A stretch of DNA of 64,000 bases from Hippasteria phrygiana (lineage: Eukaryota; Echinodermata; Asteroidea; Valvatida; Goniasteridae): positions 1,426,001 to 1,490,000 of the forward strand of contig JAZGUH010000223.1 in assembly GCA_037893225.1 (NCBI GenBank). The letters run 5' to 3'. Shown here one piece after another: positions 1 through 11,539 of this stretch; the stretch's first letter is position 1; each line of letters begins with the position of its first letter. A program made the translations under genes and the position numbers. The notes beneath the pieces are model-generated. The model was not told the DNA's origin, did no database searches, and saw only the letters and a list, made by a program, of their open reading frames with translations.

Positions 1-177
1 AAAAACGAGAGAAAAACGGCGCTCGTTTTCAACCGTCGGGCGGATGATAGCCTTTAATCAAGGCGCGCGTGGCCATGGGTGCGTGACGCGCCACGGTGAT
101 GCCATGGCGCCATCATGTCCGGGGCGCGCCACTCGTCCCGGGTAGCCACGCGCGCCTTGACTAACGGCTACAGGGCA

Positions 178-215
178 GTTTTCCAACGATTTCCAGCTGG
201 AAATCGTTGGAAAAC
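178..215. repeat. 38-bp perfect palindrome
   Basis: Two 19-base arms meet at CCAGCTGG with no loop. It lies beside a shorter inverted pair (about 62-76 and 147-165, GGCGCGCGTGGC type). The bases after it (about 225-300) recur at about 20205-20290 without this palindrome, so it may be a small insertion in an older dispersed repeat. Confidence 0.85.
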
Positions 216-284
216 GATATACATTTCTATTTTTCTTGACAACGACAGCACACCTGGTGCCATCATTTCACAGTCTAGTAAGGT

Positions 285-623
285 ATTTCGTAATAATTCA
301 GTAAAAAAAAACATTGGAGGATTACCAATCGTGTACACTACATTTAAATTGTTGTTTTTTCTAGCGATACAAAGTTATTCATTTTCAATGAGACAACAAA
401 CGAAAAAAAATCCACACGTTTACTTATCGAATAATTATGGGAGAAACGGCCCTTTCACACCCAACCCCACTATCCCTCTAAAAAGAAACATTGATTATTG
501 TTATCCAGTGTATTTCTCTTGTAAGTATATTTTATATGTGTTTGTCTGTTTTTATTCACAAAATAACGATCAACCAAAAAATTGCAGACGTGATTTTATA
601 TCTCACTGATCGAGAAAATAACA
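285..623. other. AT-rich stretch, no gene seen
   Basis: Only unspliced frames with low-complexity, AT-driven amino-acid content are present. I see no recognisable domain, RNA or repeat apart from the tail of the dispersed repeat shared with about 20205-20290. Confidence 0.6.
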
Positions 624-781
624 GTATACAAATAATGAATGTTTGTGAGTGCGATGGTAAGAATAATTTCATGACGTGACAGATGCAATTCGCCTCGTGC
701 AAATGAAAAATTCCATCTGTCACCGAATGAAATTATTCTTTCCCTTGCACGAATGTGAAACATTCATTATTTCTTGTATAC
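624..781. repeat. Foldback element (about 60-bp arms)
   Basis: The segment opens with GTATACAAATAATGAATG and closes with its near reverse complement. The arms stay similar for about 60 bases and surround about 30 unpaired bases. No coding content is seen. It abuts the next foldback, sharing the GTATAC junction, which suggests one inserted at the edge of the other. Confidence 0.75.
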
Positions 782-958
782 AACACCTGAATAAATCCTC
801 GTCATCTGATTGGTCAGAGCGCGACCGATGGTGTGACCGTGCAATGGATGTTCTATTTTTGCGGTGCGGCCGCGCCGTGCGTTGGATGGGACGAATAATT
901 CAATGCACGTGATCAACGGTCCACCAATCCGATGACGGGGATTTATTCAGGTGTTGTA
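779..958. mobile_element. MITE-like element with 35-bp inverted ends
   Basis: The ends are ACAACACCTGAATAAATCC and its complement at the right, with about 35 paired bases each and a GC-rich middle. A single end of the same family occurs at 36521-36575. The non-coding interior and TA-rich flanks fit a non-autonomous DNA transposon; the superfamily is not assigned. Confidence 0.75.
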
Positions 959-1368
959 TAATACATTATAATTATCAACTTGTATAATCTCTTGAAAAGT
1001 TAAAGCAGTAGCTGGATGTTTGAATTGGTGGGGCGGTAGAATTGGATTGTTTTAGAGGAGGTGGGGAAAATGGAGTGGAACTTGTAGCTTATAAACATTA
1101 ATAATGAAACAGCGTTTATATAATATTTATCATTGTACATGTGAAGAAATGTCGTGAATAAAGCTGAAGGACAACTACTAGAATTCTGATTTCCCATTTT
1201 TGCGTTTTAATTGCTTTTGTTGAGGTGTTAAATTAACCTCCGTTTATTTTTAAACGGAGCGCCCACGTCTTGCGACTTTACGGTCATTTTGTCACTTTTT
1301 GTATGCGAACGTCTTGGTACCGTAGGCCTACACTGACTAGTCTAGCCACGGACTCTGTCTCTATACCC
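959..1368. other. No gene or repeat recognised
   Basis: AT-rich sequence with short frames only. I see no splice-bounded coding segment, RNA gene or duplicated block here. Confidence 0.5.
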
Positions 1369-1551
1369 AGCACGATATGGGGCAGAGGGGTACCCCCCTT
1401 TTTGTCCCTATACCCTACACACTCTCCAGACTATTGTTACCTAACACATCCCCCCCCCCCTAGACTTTTGAAAAGAATTCCTGAGATTCCGGGAACACAA
1501 TGACCAACACAAAAGAGGGGGGGGGGGGTTCCCTCTGCCCCATATCGTGCA
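1369..1551. mobile_element. MITE-like foldback, copy 1
   Basis: The ends are CAGCACGATATGGGGCAGAG and its reverse complement near 1530-1551. The interior has C- and G-tracts. A second copy in the opposite orientation lies at 17109-17299, and a fragment of the interior (TTCCTGAGATTC type) at 27440-27513. Confidence 0.75.
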
Positions 1552-1924
1552 TCATATGCTGTCTCTACACTATATCAACGTGAATTGTAGATTGATCAGA
1601 AATCGAGGCTAAATTTTTGACTTATTTTGGTCACCAATTTTTAATATTTAAATTTGTTTTTCCTGCACAATACCACATTATTGTAGTTTCCTGTCAAATT
1701 ATAACAATTTCATAAAATGGGACGCCGCACAAGTTGTAGCTCCTATACTCTACGGTGTGTATTCTCGCTGTATTCTCGCCGTATCGCGTTGGATTTTTAG
1801 GTTAACATCCATGTTCTATTTCATTTCATTTTGTAACATTTATTTCCTCTTTAGGGCAGTTAAAGTAAATCTTGGTGCGCCACTATGAAAAAAATTGAAA
1901 TATAAGTTGTTTATATGATCATAA
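1552..1924. other. No gene or repeat recognised
   Basis: AT-rich sequence without coding potential that I can support. Confidence 0.5.
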
Positions 1925-2038
1925 TAGAGTACCGAAGTGATGACGTCAATCAATGCAATGTTTGGAACCAGAATACATTCTAAACCTTTTTTTTTCGAAC
2001 CATTGCCGCGGCAACTGACGTCAGACTTCGGTACTCTA
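1925..2038. mobile_element. MITE-like foldback with TGACGTCA ends, copy 1
   Basis: The left end TAGAGTACCGAAGTGATGAC and the right end are inverted copies, each carrying a TGACGTCA palindrome. A longer copy with the same ends lies at 28948-29110 in the last intron of the multicopper oxidase gene. Confidence 0.75.
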
Positions 2039-3006
2039 TGAATATGTAACACTTTTTGTACACCATTATTTTGGCTGGCATGCTATAATCCGAGGACAGC
2101 CATTTTCTTCAGTGGCACAAGCCTCGAGCTGGACTGAACGTTAACTTGTGTATTGCTTCACTTGCATTACATTTATCATTATGATCCTTAATGCATGCAT
2201 GCGTATTCGTGGAGTTACATTACATTGTATGGAGCGGTACTGTAAAATTTGAGCGCAACAAACTGTCTGTCGCCACAGTAAGCCTGTGCATAAAAAAAAC
2301 ACCAGCATATGGCATGTTTTATCGCCAGAATATTATATTTAATGCAAGACTGTGGTATAGTATGCAGGGTTTTTGTTTGGCCCTCAAACAGCAATAATAC
2401 ATTAAAACAACCTGTTTATGGGCGTGTTGTTCTTTGTACAGATAAATGTTTAATCGTGCCGTGTGGTTATACGCTGTACATGGGGAGACAAAATGTATAC
2501 TGAAACTGGAGACCACTTATATCCCATATTAATCAAACTGATGTAACCTTTAGTATCCTTGTGTAGCCTTAAGATCTCCTCTTTGAAATGGTTGGTCACT
2601 CACCCAGATCAGGTCACTAATTTCTGAGCATGAGGTGTTCTTTATCCCATACTTCGTATCCCGTTGGCGTAAACGTTTCGTTCAAGCGGCAAGAGGTAGA
2701 TGAATTATCTGGCAAATTTGCAGTGAAATTTTAAGTTTTTTTGTTTTGGCGAGAGAAGTTTACCGTAATTTTCCATTTACTGGTCATGTTTTCTTCCTGA
2801 ATGTGTGTATAGCGTTCATCTACCGACCGTAACTCCGCTTGTCCGACATGGAATTTGTTTTTATCGTTGAACTACCCTTAGAATCCTCTTTCTTGTCATG
2901 TAAAACCTGAGGCTATTGGTCTAGATTTTCCCCCGTCAGTTTGCCGTAAAGTAAGAAACTCTCCTTGTGGTTCCTCCTTAAGACGCGTTCACTGTGTGCA
3001 AAAATT
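2039..3006. other. No gene or repeat recognised
   Basis: Short overlapping frames only, with no conserved protein motif and no clear inverted or direct repeat. Confidence 0.5.
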
Positions 3007-3249
3007 CACTGATCTCTATGTAAACTGGATAGCGCATTGGCTGTTCGAGTTGAGGCCACCGTCCACCATGTTATCACTCCCAATACAACAGGTTTTCCAA
3101 CCTTGTCCCCAGGGTTTCCTTTTATCCTCGTTCTCCTTACATAACGAACAGTGGTAAATTGGGAGTGGTAATATGGCGGGTGCTGGCTCCAGTTGCTTGT
3201 ACAGCGTGCAATGGCCAATGAGCCATCCAGTTTATATAGAGATCAGTGG
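3007..3249. mobile_element. MITE-like foldback
   Basis: The ends CACTGATCTCTAT and ATAGAGATCAGTG pair, and the arms remain similar for about 80 bases. A related single arm occurs near 15020-15100 (GGAGTGGTAATA and GTGCGCAATG motifs). Confidence 0.7.
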
Positions 3250-3812
3250 CACAATTCAACCCGTATGGCCGTCCTCGCTTGAATGATCTGCATCTACGTA
3301 GCTGCGTTGGCCCGGCGTAGCCTGTTTTATACAGGTTTCTGTAGCTTGGCAATTTGTACTTGCTAGAATTCATCATGACCAGCAAAAATGTCCATTTTAA
3401 AGACAAGATCTAATTTGGTGACATCAGTCAACCCCAACCCCAACCACAACACCCATCCTTCCTCACATATGCACCCTTGGCCTTACGGGGTACCACTATT
3501 GTCCACTTTACTTTCCTTCTGTTATTCTCCTTTGTCCCTATTGAAATCTCAACCTCTCTATCTCTTGGGGCACCTAGATTTCTAAAGACTTCCTCGTCGG
3601 GCACCATTGTCCCAATTGTTACCCTTTGTGTGAGGTACCCCTGTATAGGCAGTATTATGTATACCCCAAACTCAACCCCAGCCTACTATTCCAACACCAG
3701 CGCCAACTGTTGGGCGTGTAGCCTATATAGCGCGGACACTGAATGAATAGTTGAATGAATGAATTTATTCACCACACAGGTCCAGGTTATCAACAATGAT
3801 GACATAATACAA
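3250..3812. other. No gene recognised
   Basis: C-rich, CCAAC-like sequence around 3425-3460 and otherwise nothing that supports a gene. Confidence 0.5.
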
Positions 3813-4481
3813 CACTGTAAAAATGTCCCGTAAAATCACGGGTTTTTCCCTCTGTAAAAAAACAGACAATCACTGTATTTAAGTTTGAACGGGTTTTGAA
3901 CGTAAAATCTCATATTCTCCTACACGAATCTCATTACGCAGCAACTGACCAATCAGATCTGAGGAAATTTGTGTTCACACAAGTCATGTTAAATTGTAGT
4001 GTTTCGTCCAAAAACACGATTTCTTGACTATAATATTTAAACAGAGGTGAAGAATCGCCTTACATCTTCCTTTGTATTCAAATATTGAAAATTTTCATCG
4101 GAAACCGTGACTTCATGATGGCAGGATATGCTGAAAATATAGCTAAAGCGCGACATTATACAGTGTGTAGTGTTTAGTAAATTGCCGTAGTATTTGTACA
4201 TTTGATATTTAGAGTAATGTATAATAAATCACGTGTATTTAGTCTGATTCCAATTTCTGTAAATTTGTGATTTGTGATTACTTACACCAAGTTTCCAGTA
4301 ACTCAGTTGTTTTTTTATACCCTGTATTTGTACGGGAATAGCAGGGTTATTTTTAAGGGACAGCAACGTAAAATACCAGTGTTCATGAGTCGTTAGACTA
4401 CCGTTTTTTTTACGGGATTGCGCTGGCGTCCAAACTGCCAAGAAATTCCCGTAAAAAACGGTTTTTTTTTTTTTTACAGTG
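3813..4481. mobile_element. DNA-transposon remnant with CACTGTAAAAA ends
   Basis: The left boundary reads CACTGTAAAAA and the right boundary TTTTTACAGTG, an exact 11-base inverted pair. Motifs of the type CCGTAAAA and TACGGG recur inside both ends. There is no intact transposase, so this would be a non-autonomous or decayed element. A target duplication could not be fixed. Confidence 0.6.
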
Positions 4482-6791
4482 AATAGGTGTACTGTATGAT
4501 ACCAGATGTTCATTACTGAGCTCTACGAATAACGCGAGTTCTTGCCGCTAACAGCTAACTCCAAGTCGTGTAGTTCCCTGCGTCGGGCGTATGATTGTTA
4601 GCAAGACACCGTGTTAAGCACCAGGGTAGCAGTTGGTGTCTCGAGAAAGGTACAACTGCGGCACTAGTACTTAGAACAGAGCAAGCAAAAACCCGCTGAA
4701 GTCTTGCAAGGCTCGATGAAAACTCCAGGCACAGCCCTGGGGTTGTTTGGCCTCGACCTTCATTACTGCGTGCACGGAGAGTACTGCGAAATGGAAGATG
4801 TTGGTGTGCACATGGTACTTGTTGCACAATCCTTTCAAAATGTATAAACTGAAAGTTTTCAATCAAGCAGATGTTTTTGAATGACATGTCCCACATGTAT
4901 CGTGGTAGAGTAAGCGTGTAAACGCCTTCAATCGGGACCTCTTATTGTCCTATTGTTCATACTTAACCTTTTGGCAATGACCTCATTGGTTTTGTACACG
5001 ATTTTCAACCGGGGACCTTTCTCAACCGGGGACCCTATTGTCCTCTATTGTTAAAGGTCGCCTATTGAATGCAAAAACAAACTCACACACGCACCAACCA
5101 ATTCAGTAATAATTTCGCATAAGCCTCAGAATAACATTATTGAATACGTGTTTTAAAACCTGTCGGAATATATTCTTCAATAATTAAGGTTTGTAATTGC
5201 CGGCTATAAAAACAATGCTTGGAACGTGAGTACAAGTTTATTAATAGTTTAAATGAAATGAAATGATATCAGTACGAACACCACGACTGAAATTAATCCT
5301 GTGCGTAGTGATATAGGTACCATGATAATTTGCTGTCTGTCGAGTAACCGATACTTGCATCATAGTCAGCTGACTGTATTTGCAATGATGACTGCAGATG
5401 TTGGTGTGATCTATACATTATAACCATCTGCTGTGCAAAAAGCTTCACATTGTATGTCGAAACTACAGAGGAGAATTCTTATTAATGGATTCAGGATTAA
5501 AACGGCGCCTTTGTGGGATTTTTTTGGTCATATTGTCTCACCGCTCATGGTTGTTTTGGGCGATGTCCAATTTGTATATAAAAGCTTTTGAGGTTTTCTA
5601 AGGCTGAGTTCTGTACACTCTGTTTTAGCTATTAATTAAAAACAATCGGGCCATGTCGCGCAAGTTTTGCGTGGGTGATTGGAGAAGCGGCGGATGTTGG
5701 TCGTGGTGCGTTCCAAACTTATCCACGCGTGCCATCTTAGAATGAATAGAAGCGAAGTTGTGGCACCATACTTGCACCGAGTTATGTTACTCCCACCCAG
5801 GTAACCCTCTCACAACAAAAAATCTAAACAAAACCAACCAACCAATGGCAATAAAAAAAATAAAAAATAAAAATAAAAAAAATAAAAAAATGCAGTCGTG
5901 CTTTACTATACTACTGAGGACAATGCTTTGTATTGTCTATCGTCCTTTAGTTTCACATTCTTCCATAAACTAAGTACAATGTGTTCGCATTTTGTACATC
6001 CGAGGACCATGTTCATCAAAATACTTCCCTCAGAGGACAACAATGATTTCATTGTTTCTTTATGTTTGTGTCGTCAATACAGTGTACAAGTACACAAATA
6101 CAAACACAAAACAAAACCTGAAGATCGTTATCAGAAATAATTTAATGCTGTCCCAAGGCTTATATCCACACCAAGAGTTACCCGGTATCAAAATCACTAT
6201 TGGAAGCACGCCATTAAAGGCAAAATCTTCTTGACAATGTGTGGAGTTACCGGGAGTGAAAAGTTAATAAATAAAACATGTTTATTGCCGTGTAGTTCAT
6301 GGTAGACGCCGCATTAAGGAGTAATGCGCAGGTAAAGTGCGTCATGAAATACCTGCGGCACTACTACTTAGAGCGGCGAAAACCAAACACGTTCGCGTAA
6401 AGAATGCAAAAACTTGCTGTAACGATCAGCTGTACTTTTTCCATTTCGATTTAATTAGCTTATTAATTAGCTTGCCCATAGTTGTTGCATACTAATTTCA
6501 AAAAAAAATATACATAATCGTAGTCATTCATTATTTCTGTAAGCCTGTCAGCTTATTATTACCATACGCTAATGCAAGTATTCAACGTGCCCCGTTTTTC
6601 ACAGTGCCGTGTTTTCGTGATGTAACTCGCATTATCTTTTTATTTTTTTGGTGAACTCATTGTGATGAAAAAGAATAGTTTACATTCCTACCCGTTCCTG
6701 GCAGGGTATAAAATGGAAGCTAAAAAACACGAAGATAAACAGTATTTGTTTGTTTGTTTTTCGGGTGGGGGGGGGTCTTTAACATTTGTTA
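4482..6791. other. 2.3-kb stretch without recognised genes
   Basis: AT-rich sequence with an A-rich simple tract at about 5845-5890. No exon with plausible splice sites, RNA gene or repeat family shared with the rest of the window was found. Confidence 0.5.
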
Positions 6792-7123
6792 TTTCGTCAA
6801 ACAATCCACAAGGGAAACTGACTAGGTAAATTTGAATACATTTCCAAAGTGAACAAAGAAACTGGCAGGAGCGGGATTCGAACCTGCGACCTCCGGGTTA
6901 CCGTACCGGCGCTCTACCAACTGAGCTATCTTGCCATATGTTGGCGGTCTAAACCCAGAATGCCGTATAGCCAGGGATCACACCCAATTTTACGATACGA
7001 GCTGCTGGGAAGCGACATTGTGGGAATCACTCAATGAGGATACGACTTTTTAACTTATAATTCGTCAAACAATCCACAAGGGAAACTGACTAGGTGAATT
7101 TGAATACATTTTCAAAGTGAACT
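6792..7123 (-). mobile_element. tRNA-headed SINE with duplicated tail
   Basis: On the minus strand a tRNA-like head (about 6943-6868) has an A box (TAGCTCAGTTGG) and a B box (GGTTCGAATCC). The base before the presumed GGT anticodon is not T and the anticodon stem has a mismatch, so this is not a clean tRNA. The body segment that follows the head (TTCACTTTG...GTATTCAAATT) is present on both sides, at about 6792-6853 and 7062-7123, as a direct duplication. The same head-body junction occurs at 34028-34125. Confidence 0.7.
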
Positions 7124-10100
7124 TTAAAATTGTTATTATTTTGCGTACACAGAACGCTGGTTACTGTAAAATGAGAAACGCTACCTGCCACTTTGATTGC
7201 CCTAAGCTAAATGTGGGATCTCAATTCACAATAGGAACTTCTCGGGGAAAATCCGTGGGAAATACAAATACACCGAAACCAGTTTGCACTCTTGTTTCGA
7301 GACCAAAATATAAATGCGGTCGCTGCGGTCACAATGCATCTGGACGTTATTTAACGAAATTTTAAAGAAAAATAAAACGCTTTACCACTGATGTCAGTGT
7401 GCACATACACAATTTGATCAACTATAACTGGGATGTCCGATGGACAATTCAAAGGCCTTTTGTTTATCCTTTTATGTATTTACTTACTACTGAGTTATTA
7501 TACCAAGCGTTTTGTTTAAGTGGTATCATGCAAACCGCATTTTTAGTCCTTGCATTTTTGGCAGTTGGCCTGTCCATATCTACACTATCGTACACTAGCT
7601 GTGTAGGCCTATAAGAGTGATTAAAGAAGAAACGAACCAAAATATGTATCCATATGTTGTGAAGACAATTTATCTGTATCATTTTAAGAGTTATTAACGT
7701 GAAAGCAAAAGTAGTTTTCATGTTGTTTTTCGACAAATGACGAGCCGTATACATATACGTTGACCTTGTCCAATCCATATACCTTGTCCAATCACATTTT
7801 AGTTATAATTCGACACGGAACGTGCAGAAACTCAGACGAACAAAAAATTACAGCACCCAATTCCGTGGGGTCGTGTAAGGGGCGTGGCTAACTCGCAAAC
7901 GGCGATGGATCAGATGGTTTCGTTCTGTTTGTAAGTCTTTTAACAATCCAGATATTGGGAAAAATCGTCCGTGGTTCCACTCCAAGCAGGTTTAAACATT
8001 AATCTCGAATGAAATTATATACTAAAATGAAATAATAGTATATTGCTGCAAATTGCTTTCCAACTCGGATGACCTGAAATTTATAATTGCTCAAAGTTAT
8101 AAGAGGGCCTGACGTTTCGATTGTATAACACAATATTTTATCAGAGACTTGAAAAAGGGTTCTGCTAGGACAGAAATCGCAGAATCTGGAGACAATGTCA
8201 CAAACAACTTGTTATCTCAACGATCTAAACTGATACAAAACGATTACTCACCATGCTTGCCTGCCGCCCTTTGCCGGACTCAAACTCGTTCGTAACACGG
8301 GAAAAACTTTGAAGATGTCCCCAAAACAGTATGTGTGTGTTTTATATAGCAACGATAAGCAGCAGAAAGAATATAATACGCCAGGTTTTATCAGTGCTGA
8401 TTCTGCCTGTTCATCAAGTGAATGTGCGCGCAACTAAGCAGGCCTATGCCTAACTGTATACTGTGTGCTTTGTTTTCCTGCATAATTCTCACCGCACACA
8501 CTCCAAACCAATTGTTGCTGGTACTTTTAGCCATCGGCGGAGCGGAGAGAGGCAAGCTTACATGTGTTCTCGCTCCCGCGGTTTCAGTCCTGTGTTGTTT
8601 TTTTCCATGCTTGGTTGAATAATAATCATTATGGGATCGGTTTCTGGTACCGTGCTGGTACGCTGAACCATCAGGTCGCGATTATGTCGTCTTTGTTTCA
8701 CAGAGTAAATTAATTTGCATATTTTGGCTATTAGGCACTTATTATTTTTTTTGGGGGGGGGTAATCGGCAACAAAAAGCACGGTATTGAAACAGGAAAAA
8801 CTGTATGGTGTATGGTTGGGAACAGATCGAGAAAGGTCAAACACAGTTAAATATAATCTGTAAAATTACCGTATTCCTTGTCAAATTTTAGTTAAATTTT
8901 TCTTTTCTTTTTTGTCAAACCTCTTTTCCATTTTTTTTTATTATTCGTATTGTTATGTATTATTTTCGTATCTCGTTTCTGTTCCATTTTTTTATAATGG
9001 TGTGTTTTTTTATGGAAAATATGCATGTTGCTGTAGATTTTCTTTCATTCGTCACATTCCAATGTGTCGATCACTATTTAGTGATGTGAATTCCTGACTT
9101 TTGTTCTTCCTTTGACTTGTCGTCAAAATGGTAAGCCCCATCTTTTAAAAGCCTTCACAGCACTCATTGTGCCAAATGTAACTGTAATATTGTAATCTAA
9201 GCCCACCTGTTGGGTCATTAGTTTAAGCTGGGTCGTGTTCCTTGTAATTAATATATGCAAGGACGCATGTGGCCAGACATAGCAAGACATTTCTCATTGG
9301 GGTGCGTGGTTACGAAAGAAGATCTTGATATTTTAATGAATTTTAGCTTTAGATCTTTGGGGGGGGGGGGGGGGGTCCGAACCTATCAAACACGGACGTG
9401 TGCTTGCGAAATGCAAGTCTCCCAACTTCTTGATCACATTATCACAATTTATGTGGACGTCTTGGTACCAGACACTGTCCAGTCAAGCGACAGACTCTTT
9501 AGTAACGTGAACGATAGATTAGTCGGAAGTTAAGTCAAATTGTTCATGATTACATCAATTTGCTATCTTTTTTAAATGTTGTAAGCTGGAGTGCCTCTTT
9601 GTTTTACTCACAAAACAATGTTGTTGTGGCTTCGCAGCTCCGCCCAGTCAAAAAAAAATAATAATAATGATAATAATAATTCGACGATTTTTTTGCCCTT
9701 TGCGACGGAGAATAGTTTCGTAAAAATAGGACGCCGCACACGCTGTATAGCTTCTAGAGAGGGTGCCTGCGGCACTGGTCTACCGTAAAATTTCGCCAAA
9801 TCTCCTTGGGTGTGGTCAACTTGCACGTTTACTTGGTGGGGTAATCTTTTAGTTAAACCCATCCAAAAAATGACAAATTGACAGGTTTCTCACCCCATAA
9901 ATCGCTTAAAGGTATTATATAGCATTGGCAGAACTGGTAAACAATTGAAACTGTGTTCATTTGACGTGTGATTTAGCATTAGGCCTATGTGGCACCGGCA
10001 AGCGAAATCACTGATACATAAGTTGGACATATTGAAAATTTAGATTAGAAAATATGTAATGTAAGCTTTGTAATGATGAAAAAGAAATATTTTTTAACAA

Positions 10101-11371
10101 TATTTGGGCTTTTTAATAGAGCCGTAAATTCAGCATTGAGAATAGAAAATAATAGTTGTTTACACGACTAAAATGTCAAATTGTACACATTTAATGGTCT
10201 CAACACAAAAGCAAACCAGGTATTTTGAATTAAATATGCTTTAAACTACAGTATTTTGACAAAAACAAGAATCGTGATTTTTTTTTTTTACTATTTTCAT
10301 ATAAATAGCAATTAGGCCCTACTCAAAAATAAATCATGCGACTAATGTCCGATTTCCCTTGCGGACAAGTTTGAGCTCAACCTGCCATCCGAGTCACGGA
10401 AAAACAGTGAGAAACCGTTCTGTTTGAACAGCATTATTTTTTACACATTCATGATGGTGCTTTATTGTTAAAATCGAAATAAACCACGTTGTTTTTTAGA
10501 GGTCTTCGGGCATAATATTTTCTGGAAGATAGCAGCATTTCGGGTGGAAATATTTCTCAGGGGGATTGGTACTATAGGCCTATCTTTACAACTTAAGCTT
10601 TAGATTGAAACTAATCTTTTTTATCATCATTAACAAGCTACAGTTTATTTAATAAGTAAAAAATGACTAAAGATCAGATTTGCATGACATGGCAACATGC
10701 TCAGCTGCACGTGAATTATTATGATTAAGAGAAAAGTGTTTTTTTCTATGTGAATTGCGGCCTGCATAATTCCCGCGCTTCTCTCCACAAAGGCAGTATT
10801 TTCATTTTGGCAATACTTTGCATGCAGTCTGACCCGTTCTTATTGTTCTTCTAATTGCTGGTACATGTCGTTCCAAAGTGAGAACCCGTTGTACGAAAGA
10901 TACGGGTCGCAATTTGCATTATGACCTTAGACACCTTGTGTGATGTTTGTTCCTGCTTGGCTTGTTCGTGCCGGTGTCATATGAAAATCATACTCCTATG
11001 AAAATCGGACTCTTTTTCCTTATTATTCGTTAAACCCTCTCACGTGACCGGCCACTCTCCTAATTATCTTCACTTAGGCATGCGCAATACTACCAATAAG
11101 CCCGTATTTCATAGTGAATGAAATTCACGGTACACCTGTCGTTCACCTACAGTATCTGCAGCTAGCTGTGAAACAAACCCTTGAATGGTTTAATGCACGG
11201 TAGAGGGTTGTGTAATGTTGGCACAGCATTCATAGACTGCGATCATGCTTTCATCTTTGTTTCGTGTAAAACACTGCGTTTTTATACAACATCCAAGATT
11301 ATTGATTTCGCCTGTTACGCGGTTGCAATCGGAATAAACAAAAGCCTCGGATTTTTTTCAAATTATCTTCC
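7124..11371. other. 4.2-kb stretch without recognised genes
   Basis: AT-rich unique-looking sequence with G-tracts near 8750 and 9357. A short dispersed repeat at about 10968-11040 (GGTGTCATATGAA start) recurs at about 20388-20460. No supported gene. Confidence 0.5.
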
Positions 11372-11539
11372 CAGGCGCGGATCGGGAGGGGTTGGGGGGG
11401 GGGGGGTCGAACCGGCTCGGCTGCCAAATTTTGTTTTCTTGCGCCACCAACGGTGAGAAAGTGTGTCAGCCCCTCCCCCTTTCTGGGAACATTTTATAAT
11501 CCCCCCCCCCCCCCGCAACAAATCCTGGATCCGCCCCTG
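11372..11539. mobile_element. GGCGGATC/poly-G foldback family member
   Basis: The left end CAGGCGCGGATCGGGAGG leads into a G-tract. A C-tract then leads to the right end CTGGATCCGCCCCTG. The same layout occurs at 18593-18799 and 21671-21842. Half elements lie near 14708, 17778, 36046, 36945 and 48326. No transposase is seen. The arginine/glycine-rich frames read through it are not genes. Confidence 0.7.

Noticed and set aside
115..609. 164-residue plus-strand frame
   Set aside because: No domain, biased AT-rich composition, overlaps a palindrome and dispersed repeat, and lacks splice partners.
6868..6943. True tRNA-Thr gene
   Set aside because: A and B boxes are good, but the base before the anticodon is not T, the anticodon stem is mismatched, and a SINE body follows.
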